Assembly (NCBI GenBank): GCA_003489485.1
Contig: DNMB01000134.1
Location: 1-10,020, forward strand
Length of the DNA: 10,020 nucleotides
Reading direction: 5' to 3'
DNA from: Chitinophagaceae bacterium
GTDB lineage: Bacteria > Bacteroidota > Bacteroidia > Chitinophagales > Chitinophagaceae
A program made the translations under genes and the position numbers. The stretch's first letter is position 1. Each line of letters starts with the position of its first letter. Shown here in pieces: positions 1 through 7,185 of this stretch. A model generated the notes under the pieces. It ran no database searches, was not told where the DNA came from, and was given only the letters and a program-made list of their open reading frames with translations.

Positions 1-1005
1 CTGGTAACCACCCGGCATATCATATTGCGCCCTAAGACCTCTTCCATAAGAAAAGAAATGAGCTATCTCACTTAGCTGCCCCACTGCTACGTCCCAACGA
101 CCCTGTCTGACATGGGCCATAAAAACGTTACGCTCCAACGTATTGGCCATCCCGTATAGCTTGGATCGAAAATTAAGGTCAATGCCACCCTGCCTCAATG
201 GTATAGAACCCTGAAAGGCCCCGTAATAGCTAAATTGCTTGCCAACACTCATTACCCCGGTCTCTACCACAGCAGGAAAGTCGCCGTATCGAGTAGCATG
301 TAGTTTGCCAGTGGGATTGAGCCTCGTCAGCGTCAGCGGCAAGCTTTGCACAATACCAGTACTATCGTTTACCTTGATAATAAGCTTTTGCTGTCCTTGC
401 CAGCGATTTAGCACTACGGCTATGCGGCACGGAAGCAATGAATCTGCCCCGGGTGGTAGACGTAGCATAAAGTGCTCGTCGAAAGAAGACCCGGTTTGCC
501 TGACGGTCACACGGTAAAGTCCGGCAGTAGTACCTTTATTTTTGATCAAAAGCGGCACGGTAACGCCTTTTGCATCTTGTAAGATATCGATGCTCTCTTG
601 AGGTGTTGTAACAGAAAAATCATCTATCGCTCTCGCCCTAACAAAAAAAAAGGTATCCACCATCTGATTGACCCCTTGTATCCCAACGCGAAGTTTCACG
701 GGATGAAAAATAGACGATGCTCCGGTTTGCTTAATTAAAGTAATCGGGATATAAGCCACCGAATCTGAGTTGACCGGAGCGGTTATAGCTGTATCACCAA
801 GTAATCTCCATCCGGTGGGCGGAAAAACGGAAGCAGTTACGAAACGACCTGTCGATTTTACCCTTACCAGGTTGTATAAAAAATAAGAATGCTCGGCAAT
901 GGTCAATGAATCTGAAAAAGAGATGGCATGATCTTGTTGTGCAGTGGCAAAAAAGGATCGCAAAAGCATCAACAAAAGAACTATCTCCTTGAGAAAACGA
1001 ATCAT
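1..1005 (-). CDS. Partial outer-membrane protein: signal peptide, two Ig-like domains, start of a beta-barrel (usher-like?)
   Basis: The frame is open from the ATG at 1005-1003 to the window edge, giving the first 335 residues; the C-terminus is outside. Residues 1-23 are a signal peptide (basic start MIRFLK, a leucine-rich core, then ATAQ), so the product is exported. Residues about 24-125 and 126-228 look like two beta-sandwich domains; the second contains VPLLIKNKGTTAGLY (150-164), the style of CARDB/NEW3-type Ig-like domains. From about 236 the sequence changes to short alternating hydrophobic/polar segments with Gly- and aromatic-rich turns, such as GKQFSYYGAF (255-264) and GRWDVAVGQL (302-311), as in outer-membrane beta-barrels. 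It follows the 181-aa secreted protein gene across 65 nt that include a hairpin. I do not recognise a named family. An usher-like assembly pore is my preferred guess; a TonB-independent porin-like or adhesin-anchoring barrel is the alternative. A T9 run lies at 643-651. Coding status is firm; function is not. Confidence 0.8.
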   Translation of the reverse strand, partial: MIRFLKEIVLLLMLLRSFFATAQQDHAISFSDSLTIAEHSYFLYNLVRVKSTGRFVTASVFPPTGWRLLGDTAITAPVNSDSVAYIPITLIKQTGASSIFHPVKLRVGIQGVNQMVDTFFFVRARAIDDFSVTTPQESIDILQDAKGVTVPLLIKNKGTTAGLYRVTVRQTGSSFDEHFMLRLPPGADSLLPCRIAVVLNRWQGQQKLIIKVNDSTGIVQSLPLTLTRLNPTGKLHATRYGDFPAVVETGVMSVGKQFSYYGAFQGSIPLRQGGIDLNFRSKLYGMANTLERNVFMAHVRQGRWDVAVGQLSEIAHFFSYGRGLRAQYDMPGGYQ

Positions 1006-1015
1006 TTTCTATACG

Positions 1016-1052
1016 ATAAAAAGAGGTTGTTCTCCCCGAAGAGAGAACAACC
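1016..1052 (-). terminator. UUCG-capped hairpin with T-tract after the 181-aa gene (terminator or attenuator)
   Basis: On the minus strand, GGTTGTTCTC (1052-1043) pairs perfectly with GAGAACAACC (1034-1025). Inside it, a T-G wobble and a C-G pair close the tetraloop TTCG (1040-1037), making a 12-bp stem with the very stable C(UUCG)G cap. The following bases read TCTTTTTATC. This is the shape of a Rho-independent terminator. It starts 18 nt after the stop codon of the 181-aa gene and ends only about 10-20 nt before the ATG at 1005, so it probably reduces rather than abolishes expression of the downstream barrel gene, unless that gene has its own promoter, which I do not see. Confidence 0.85.
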
Positions 1053-1070
1053 CCTGCGTAGCATTTGCGA

Positions 1071-1616
1071 TTAAAGTTGTGTTGCGGTCAAGATAACACC
1101 CAAACGGTAGTCACCACCGGTGTAGCTCCACCCTGGCAGTGCTCTCATTCTTACAGAGAAAGGTTTGGCTGCACCATACACACCTCCGGTGATCAAGGGG
1201 GCGGAACTGGTGCTAATAGGATTCCAAGTGGCAGGTGTTGCATTCGTACCGCCTGTGCCATTGCTGGCTAAGTTGTACTGCAATACACTGCATGGCATTA
1301 CGTTGTTACCTGTTCCTGAACCGGTATAAATGAACTGGGAGGTTGCAGCACGAATGGCCACATTAAAGTTCCGGTTTGAGAACACAAGAAAGGGACTGGT
1401 TTGGTTTCCGAATAGATCTTCCAGCAATACACCGGTGGGACTTAAGTAATCGCCGGCGTCGTTAAAATCAGCCTCCAAGAAGTCAACTTGAGGGATCATG
1501 AAGATCACATTTTCAAGATCAAGCTTGGTGAGAATCACAGAGGCATCTGATGCTGGCTGCGCACTGGCTACTGTAAAGCTAACGGCCGCCATAAAGGCAA
1601 ATAAAAACCTTTTCAT
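1071..1616 (-). CDS. Small secreted beta-rich protein, possible surface-fibre subunit (pilin-like)
   Basis: This encodes 181 residues. Residues 1-20 (MKRFLFAFMAAVSFTVASAQ) are a clear signal peptide with probable cleavage after Ala-Gln. The mature part of about 160 residues is rich in Gly, Thr, Ser and Asn, has one Cys (109) and shows strand-like stretches: ASVILTKLDLENVIFMIP (25-42), FNVAIRAA (84-91), PFSVRMRALPGW (152-163) and the final strand YRLGVILTATQL (170-181). A beta-sandwich of this length with a strand of alternating hydrophobic residues at the very C-terminus resembles secreted fibre subunits such as spore-coat-U/CS1-type or Bacteroidota DUF4402-like proteins; I see no diagnostic motif that proves it. 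It has no T9SS tail and no lipobox, so it would reach the periplasm by Sec and need another route to the surface. The downstream outer-membrane barrel gene is the obvious candidate. A single-copy periplasmic protein of other function cannot be excluded. Confidence 0.85.
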   Translation of the reverse strand: MKRFLFAFMAAVSFTVASAQPASDASVILTKLDLENVIFMIPQVDFLEADFNDAGDYLSPTGVLLEDLFGNQTSPFLVFSNRNFNVAIRAATSQFIYTGSGTGNNVMPCSVLQYNLASNGTGGTNATPATWNPISTSSAPLITGGVYGAAKPFSVRMRALPGWSYTGGDYRLGVILTATQL

Positions 1617-1666
1617 AGAGATTTGTTTTTAAAGAATGAATAAATGTTTAGATCGGAACCGGCCCC

Positions 1667-1695
1667 TACAACGTTGTACATGCAAGATGCTGCAT
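1667..1695. promoter_or_regulatory. Two adjacent palindromes upstream of the 181-aa gene (possible operator)
   Basis: TACAACGTTGTA (1667-1678) is a perfect 12-bp palindrome. It is followed almost directly by the inverted repeat ATGCA-N6-TGCAT (1680-1695). Both lie about 50-80 nt before the ATG at 1616, where an activator or repressor site would be expected. I could not find a convincing Bacteroidota -33/-7 promoter nearby, so the role is a guess from position and symmetry. Confidence 0.35.
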
Positions 1696-1750
1696 TCGGG
1701 TTGCCGTAAAAATGACACCAATCAACTACGCAACACTAATTGGTGGACAT

Positions 1751-1790
1751 AAAAAAAGGCTGATCAGCATCTTGTTGATACTGATCAGCC
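1751..1790 (-). terminator. Rho-independent terminator of the protease gene
   Basis: On the minus strand GGCTGATCAG (1790-1781) pairs with CTGATCAGCC (1767-1758). Inside the stem, one mismatch (1780/1768) is followed by three more pairs around a 5-nt loop. Seven T residues follow directly (1757-1751). It lies 16 nt past the protease stop codon at 1807-1809. On the plus strand the stem is followed by A residues, so it works in one direction only. It separates the protease unit from the 181-aa gene. Confidence 0.9.
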
Positions 1791-1806
1791 AAAAAAAATA
1801 AAGTGA

Positions 1807-4800
1807 CTAACGATTAATGATCACCTTTCCGGATGCGATCACCAGATTGGAAGCATTCACAAGTCTTACCACATAGAGGCCTCCTTGTGCAAAGCGCAGG
1901 TCAACTTCCATCAACGGATAGCCCGACGTGGCAGGCAGTTGCTTGCTAAACACCATAGCGCCCTTGGTATCGAACACCTGTAAACTATAGTTAGTGGCAA
2001 CTGCACTATAATAGGAGACTTTAAATAATCCATTATTGGGACTGGGGAAAATGAAAAGTCTTGTTGTAACAGAATCACCTATCACTAAAACCTCCGACGT
2101 GTTTGCGCAGGGCAGTCGGGGAGGATTATTTTGCACACGCACCTTGTAGCTACCAGAGGGATGCTTCCAGCCAATCGAATCTACAGTGGCAGTAGTCTCT
2201 CCCAACAAGGTGCTATTATTGAGTAACCAAGTGTAGGTATAAGAACCTGCCGGCGTAACGGTCGCATTGATCGCGGTCTGAAGTCCCGGCATCACCTTTG
2301 TATAAGGGCTCGCTTGCAAGGTAGCTACAGGATTCGGCTCAATGGACACTGCTACAGGCGCGGAGACGGTAGAACAACCAAAGCTGTTGGTTACGGTAAC
2401 ACTATAATTACCCCCCGTTCCCACCAATATCGACTGTGCGGTAGCACCATTGCTCCAGCTCCAGGTACTGCCCGCAGAGGCAGCCAATAAAACTCTGTCA
2501 CCATCGCACACACGAGTAGGCGTTAATGGTGTAATAGTGGCAACAGGCAGCGGGTTTACCGTTACTACTGTTACAGCAGAGGTACTTACGCAAGTTCCTG
2601 TCGTAACGGTAACGCTTACGGATGCAGTAGCATTAACAGTAATAGAAGAGCTGGTTTGACCGTTGCTCCATAGATAAGAGTTACCGCTGTTTGCAGAAAG
2701 TGTTACCGATCCACCCTGGCAGAAACTGACAGGCCCACTAGCCGTAATGGAAGCAGCAGGAACAGCGACCAAGGTCAATGTAACGGCTGTTCTGTTAACA
2801 CCCTCACAGCCTGTAGCGTTATCGCGTGCGGCGGCATAGTATGTAACGGTTCCGATCGTATTTCGGGTGGGAGAGTTAACTACCGTTCCGCCTGTAGCCG
2901 CCGTGTACCAAACGATGGTTTGACCAGCGGGTACAGAAGCAGAAGCTGTTAACGTTGGAATAACCGCACCAGGGCATACTAATTCTTGTTGATTACCTCC
3001 GCTTACCGGAGCGATAAGCGAGCTGCTACCAACTGCAACAGCCAACTGAACCGAAGGAGTCTGACAATTAGAATTAGTTGCATAAACGGTAACATTACCG
3101 GACTGGCTGCCAGAAGCAAAGGTGACCGTGATCTGGTTGGTTCCCTGACCCGAAAGGATAGCGGCCCCAAGAGGAACGGACCAAACATAACCGGTTGCTC
3201 CTGAAACAGCGCCGATGCTATACGTAACCTGACCGGTACCACAGATGGTCGTCTCGCCTGCAATGGCTCCGAGCGCACCCATATTACCTCCTCCGGAGGA
3301 GGCGGTTACGGCAATAGCGGTGGTTCTTTGGCTTTGTGCATTCGTGGTTGTACTTCTGGCGCAAATGACAAACCAACTACTTTGTCCGGCGGTTAGCCCG
3401 GTTGCCGTGTAACTAGTGGATGTGATATCACCGGCAAAGATTACATACTCCCCGGTAGTTTGATTCAACCGGTAGATATCGTAATGCGTGGCACCGGTTA
3501 CGGCCGTCCAGCTAAAATTTATTTCTCCAGCTGCACAGCTTGTACCATTACCAGAAAAACCTGTTACAATTCCCAAAATCTTAAAGTTTGCATCGCTTTG
3601 ATCGGTCAGTGAACCATTGGTGATCCGAATAATTGCCTGAGCAGTATTCAAACCAAGCGGAACAGACCACGTAAATCGAGTAGCCGTGGAGGCAATGTTA
3701 TTGGCAATAAGATTCCAGGTAGCCCCATTATCGACAGAGTACTCGAGTGTCTGCGTGCCAGTGGCCCCCATCTGATTCCAGGTGATCACTTCGGAGGAGC
3801 CCGGAGAAAATGTTTCGGTACCATTCGGGTAAATGATCTCTACGCGGGGCTGATCGACGGTCCAGCTAACAGCATATTGTTGATTGGTACCGGTAGCCAC
3901 ACTGGTACCGGCCACTTTGATCTGGTAAGTGCCGGCGGGAGGGTTATAGATGGTTACCTGCTCTACATTACTGACATTATCCACACCGGTTGTTGCACTT
4001 GCAGCAGGATTGTTCTTGTCTAACACCCAGGGCAAATAATTACTACTGCTATTCGATACCGTCAAATCGAGATTGTTCACAAGCGCAGGATTTGCGTTGG
4101 GAGCGCCGGCAGGATCGTTCCAATTCAACATCACATTCAATCGAACCGTATTGGGCGGTACAGTAATGGTAAGCTCATTGAGAGCCCCATTGGCAATGGT
4201 ATTGACAGCATAGCGATTGTCTTCTAGTACACGAACCGCCTCCAATGCATCGATACGACCATATCCAAATCGATAATCAGGTCCGGCGTTGCCAAGATCT
4301 TGCGCAGTATTGAGCACAGCACTTTTGATCAGTGCAGAGGGAGGAAGGGTATTATTATTGAGTTGCTTGAAGCGCTCCACCAATAAGGCGACCGAACCGC
4401 TAACACCTGGGGTGGCCATAGATGTTCCTGATATGGTAGCATAACTGGTAGCGCCCGTACTGTACGTAGAGAAAACATTCGTACCCATCGCACTGATATC
4501 GGGTTTTACTCTTCCATCCTGCACTGGTCCAAAACTGCTCGAAGAAGACATGGCATCAGTAGATGTTACGTTAGCGACCAAAATATTATTCTTAGCCGAT
4601 TTTCCGCTACCCGTAATGGTGTACCATCCACCTGTGCAAGAGGTCTGCGAATTACCTGCCGAGTGAACATGCAAGTGGTACGGGAAATTATTCAGATTTA
4701 GATCGGTAGAGCGACTGGTAGCAGAGTAAGCAATGCTGAGTCCATTGATCCCACAAGTAGCCGTACCGCCATATGAGTGACTACTCACGGCAAGATTGTA

Positions 4801-5754
4801 GGCAGGTATACCGGCTGCGATCTCAGCAGGAACGTTTCCATTAAAATCATAAGAATACAATTTTGCGTTCGGTGCCATTCCCCTTGCAATAGGGTTAGCA
4901 ATTCCTTTTCCCAATATGGTACCAGAGCAATGGGTCGAGTGATCGCTCAGGGCCACGTTCTCGACCTGTGTAACGCGACCAATTGGTAAAAAATCAAGAT
5001 GCTGCCCGATGGCTCCACCATCCCAAATACCAACATTAATACCCTCCCCTTTTAGATTACGGGGACCATCGCTGATGGGGGCCACCCTATGAAGCGAACG
5101 ACCGGGAAGATTTTCGTTTTGATTTGGCTCATCGATAAACTCCGCCCATTGCACCACGGGCAGACGCACAAGCGCTTTGAGCTGCGAAACGGGAACGCGA
5201 ACCACAAAGCTCCTAAAAGGCGCATCTTCTCTGATGATCTGCGCTCCAAGGGTAAGCAACAGCGGTTCCATGGCCGAACGACCAAGTTGTTCGAAGGTTA
5301 TGATGGTCACATCGGCCGTTCCGGGCGCAAGGGTCGCATGGGCAGGAACTTTCGCATACAAAAGATCCGGAATCGTTTTCTGTATGTCTTGAAAAGCGAA
5401 TACTGCACGAACGGCATAAGCACCAAATGTATTGATATCAAAACTAGTACTGATCTTGGCCGCATAGGCATAGTTGGGGAAATAATCGAGCAGGGTAATT
5501 CCCACTTGCGATAAATTCTCGCGAACTGAAGCACTGGGAATATCGTTGAACTGCAAGACCGCATACCAATAGGGACCAAACTGAGTGCTTCTAAACACCT
5601 GGTCTGTCAAACGAAGCTTGGCAGTGTTGGCAACAGGAACGAATACACCGGCACGCAATTGCACCTGGTAATCGCGAGGCTGCTGGGCGAACGAAAAAAA
5701 GCTTGCACCTAAAAAAACAAACAAGATCGCAAAGCGAGAAATAAATGATTTCAT
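1807..5754 (-). CDS. Secreted subtilisin-family (S8) serine protease with Ig/FnIII/PKD-like modules and T9SS sorting domain
   Basis: The product has 1315 residues and should be exported by Sec, then carried over the outer membrane by T9SS. I start it at the ATG at 5754 because residues 1-24 then form a clean signal peptide ending SFAQ; the in-frame ATG at 5820 would put 22 residues before it. Residues about 25-230 are a propeptide-like region. The S8 domain (about 236-515) has Asp245 in VGIWDGG, His272 in DHSTHCSGT, oxyanion Asn368 in SAGN and Ser445 in GTSMATP, so all catalytic residues are present. Residues 516-634 form a beta-sandwich with LVNNLDLTV (558-566), as in KP-43-like proteases. 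Next come an Ig-like domain (637-727), FnIII-like (728-820), PKD-like (825-910), Ig_7-like (912-996), two related WSNG repeats (1008-1140), a further PKD-like module (1141-1226) and the T9SS type A tail (about 1232-1315: FPSPNNG, LQVFDTKG, GLYVVRLV, final IINR). Likely role: extracellular or surface protein degradation; the substrate is unknown. Confidence 0.95.
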   Translation of the reverse strand: MKSFISRFAILFVFLGASFFSFAQQPRDYQVQLRAGVFVPVANTAKLRLTDQVFRSTQFGPYWYAVLQFNDIPSASVRENLSQVGITLLDYFPNYAYAAKISTSFDINTFGAYAVRAVFAFQDIQKTIPDLLYAKVPAHATLAPGTADVTIITFEQLGRSAMEPLLLTLGAQIIREDAPFRSFVVRVPVSQLKALVRLPVVQWAEFIDEPNQNENLPGRSLHRVAPISDGPRNLKGEGINVGIWDGGAIGQHLDFLPIGRVTQVENVALSDHSTHCSGTILGKGIANPIARGMAPNAKLYSYDFNGNVPAEIAAGIPAYNLAVSSHSYGGTATCGINGLSIAYSATSRSTDLNLNNFPYHLHVHSAGNSQTSCTGGWYTITGSGKSAKNNILVANVTSTDAMSSSSSFGPVQDGRVKPDISAMGTNVFSTYSTGATSYATISGTSMATPGVSGSVALLVERFKQLNNNTLPPSALIKSAVLNTAQDLGNAGPDYRFGYGRIDALEAVRVLEDNRYAVNTIANGALNELTITVPPNTVRLNVMLNWNDPAGAPNANPALVNNLDLTVSNSSSNYLPWVLDKNNPAASATTGVDNVSNVEQVTIYNPPAGTYQIKVAGTSVATGTNQQYAVSWTVDQPRVEIIYPNGTETFSPGSSEVITWNQMGATGTQTLEYSVDNGATWNLIANNIASTATRFTWSVPLGLNTAQAIIRITNGSLTDQSDANFKILGIVTGFSGNGTSCAAGEINFSWTAVTGATHYDIYRLNQTTGEYVIFAGDITSTSYTATGLTAGQSSWFVICARSTTTNAQSQRTTAIAVTASSGGGNMGALGAIAGETTICGTGQVTYSIGAVSGATGYVWSVPLGAAILSGQGTNQITVTFASGSQSGNVTVYATNSNCQTPSVQLAVAVGSSSLIAPVSGGNQQELVCPGAVIPTLTASASVPAGQTIVWYTAATGGTVVNSPTRNTIGTVTYYAAARDNATGCEGVNRTAVTLTLVAVPAASITASGPVSFCQGGSVTLSANSGNSYLWSNGQTSSSITVNATASVSVTVTTGTCVSTSAVTVVTVNPLPVATITPLTPTRVCDGDRVLLAASAGSTWSWSNGATAQSILVGTGGNYSVTVTNSFGCSTVSAPVAVSIEPNPVATLQASPYTKVMPGLQTAINATVTPAGSYTYTWLLNNSTLLGETTATVDSIGWKHPSGSYKVRVQNNPPRLPCANTSEVLVIGDSVTTRLFIFPSPNNGLFKVSYYSAVATNYSLQVFDTKGAMVFSKQLPATSGYPLMEVDLRFAQGGLYVVRLVNASNLVIASGKVIINR
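2335..2733 (-). repeat. Two tandem Ig/PKD-like repeats within the protease gene
   Basis: Protease residues 1008-1068 and 1079-1140 are diverged copies with a period of about 71 residues. Shared positions are a Cys near the start (FCQGGSVTLSA against VCDGDRVLLAA), the core WSNGxT, a strand ending in VTVT, a second Cys (TGTC against SFGC) and an end in V-x-P or I-E-P. They differ widely at the residue level, so recent duplication or recombination is not indicated. Confidence 0.6.
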
Positions 5755-5817
5755 CAGGGAGAGATTTTGTGACGCTGAAAATAAGCCAAAACGAATTAGC
5801 ACCGAAATGGTGTAGCA

Positions 5818-5853
5818 CAATTTTATTTAACGGATCATTGGGGTTCAACAAAA
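5818..5853 (-). promoter_or_regulatory. Candidate Bacteroidota-type promoter of the protease gene
   Basis: On the minus strand TTTTGTTG (5853-5846) is followed after 20 nt by TAAAATTG (5825-5818). This matches the known Bacteroidota pattern of a TTG-containing -33 element and TAnnTTTG at -7 with one mismatch. It lies between the transpeptidase stop (5869) and the protease ATG (5754), leaving a leader of about 55-60 nt. It also argues against a start at 5820, which would fall inside the -7 element. Confidence 0.45.
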
Positions 5854-5868
5854 CTGCGTAACAGCCCT

Positions 5869-7176
5869 TTACTTTACGAACAGCTTGTACACATCTCGAT
5901 GTAGACGCAACTGCCCTTCGGCATCGATTGTAGCGGGTAGATACAAACAAAAGACGGCAACAGGTTGCCCGAGGGCACGCGCCACGGGCTTTTTATCGGC
6001 ATAACAAGACTGCAGATAGGCTGTATCCAGCCCCGCACGAAGCAATTTGCTTCCCAGCAGCAGGGGCTCTTCCAGCCGTATACAGCCGTGACTCAAAAAC
6101 CGAGAGGCTTGCAAAAAAGCGCTCTTGTGGTTGGTATCATGCAGATAAACCCCGTAAGGTGTCTCAATATCGAATTTGAGCACCCCCAGCGCATTGTCGC
6201 ATCCGGTAGATTGCCTGATGGTGTAAGGAAAATACCCGGCATGAAAATCTCTCCAGTTTAAACGGTGATGATCTACCACCCTTCCTCTGGCATCGACCAC
6301 TTGCATGTTTCGCTGGTCAAGCCAGCCGGGATTTCGTTTGATCTTTGACAGGTACTCACCAATGGCAATGCTGGCTGGCACATACCAATAAGGATATAAG
6401 ATCAGTTGCTTGCAAAAACTGGCGAATCGTGGCGTGGGAGTAGCGGGCTTTCCTACAATAGCCCGCATATCAATAACGGAGCTTCCATTTTCGTAAAGAT
6501 CCAAGCGAGCAGCCGCAATATTGACCAAAACGAATTGGTCCAGGCCAAAATGAAAGATCCACCGATATAATTGCAAGGAACGCTGCAAATTCAGCAGGGT
6601 GTCCGACAAGGTGGATCCCTCAGAAAAACGACTTTCTTTTTTTTGCCGGGCAAGCAGTGCTTTTTTGATCAGCACATAGTCTAGGTTGGAGGGCTCAAGA
6701 GATGAAAGCCATCTTATCATCTGCTTTTCACTGGCAATACCTTTTAATCCCGCCTCGATCAAACTATCATCCCTGTTGCGATACAGGGTACTGACCGCAT
6801 CAAAGCCAACTGCATGAGCTGTAAGATTACCCCGAAAAAGATCATAAGAGGTAGCCACCAAAGCATCGATAAACAGATAAGTAGAAAAAAGACTCGTGTC
6901 GACCGATGGCCTTGCAAGCAGTTGCTTTAGCGCATCCACATGATACGGGCGTGCGATCAGTCGTAGACGATACAAGCTATCTACCTGATGTACCATCGCT
7001 GTTCGAAACTTCGTTGCAAGCGGTGAAGCATCGGTGCACAACGAAACCAGTTTGGTATTTTGTGCGACCCGCTTGGTCTGCACAGAAAACAACAGCCGAT
7101 CTGACTGGCCCCAAGCGGTCGCAAGAGAGCAGCACGTAAAAAAGATCAAAAACCTATATACATACAAAAAGCGCAT
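5869..7176 (-). CDS. L,D-transpeptidase, YcbB/LdtD-like (YkuD domain)
   Basis: The 435-residue product has a signal peptide (1-24, ending AWGQ), so it acts in the periplasm. L,D-transpeptidases join peptidoglycan stems through 3-3 cross-links or attach proteins to the wall, using a Cys nucleophile. The catalytic motif SHGCIR places Cys365 and His363, with the upstream conserved His346 in YLHDT. The segment VNIAAARLDLYENG (218-231), IVGKPATPTPRF (240-251), the CDNALG stretch (326-331) and the C-terminal DAEGQLRLHRDVYKLF all follow the YcbB pattern, and residues about 60-210 match its helical scaffold region. At 435 residues it is well short of E. coli YcbB (about 615), and I see no peptidoglycan-binding domain. 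The start lies 9 nt after the stop of the YdjM-like gene, so it is probably the last gene of a priA-led operon. Whether it makes cross-links or attaches proteins cannot be read from the sequence. Confidence 0.93.
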   Translation of the reverse strand: MRFLYVYRFLIFFTCCSLATAWGQSDRLLFSVQTKRVAQNTKLVSLCTDASPLATKFRTAMVHQVDSLYRLRLIARPYHVDALKQLLARPSVDTSLFSTYLFIDALVATSYDLFRGNLTAHAVGFDAVSTLYRNRDDSLIEAGLKGIASEKQMIRWLSSLEPSNLDYVLIKKALLARQKKESRFSEGSTLSDTLLNLQRSLQLYRWIFHFGLDQFVLVNIAAARLDLYENGSSVIDMRAIVGKPATPTPRFASFCKQLILYPYWYVPASIAIGEYLSKIKRNPGWLDQRNMQVVDARGRVVDHHRLNWRDFHAGYFPYTIRQSTGCDNALGVLKFDIETPYGVYLHDTNHKSAFLQASRFLSHGCIRLEEPLLLGSKLLRAGLDTAYLQSCYADKKPVARALGQPVAVFCLYLPATIDAEGQLRLHRDVYKLFVK

Positions 7177-7185
7177 GTAAAATCA

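Noticed and set aside
239..517. A 92-residue plus-strand frame opposite the outer-membrane protein gene
   Set aside because: The minus strand carries a continuous 335-codon frame with signal peptide and domain texture; this one is its shadow.
2335..3500. The repetitive part of the protease gene as a DNA repeat array or CRISPR
   Set aside because: The similarity is at protein-module level only; there are no short identical direct repeats with regular spacers.
5089..5514. Plus-strand frames of 70-141 residues inside the protease gene
   Set aside because: They overlap the catalytic and propeptide coding region in another frame and show no motif or initiation signal.
5755..5820. Longer protease N-terminus starting at the ATG at 5820
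   Set aside because: It adds 22 residues ahead of a clean signal peptide and starts inside the candidate -7 element.
5820..5868. A terminator after the transpeptidase gene
   Set aside because: Only a three-base-pair stem (CTG/CAG) before a short T run is present; read-through into the protease gene is possible.
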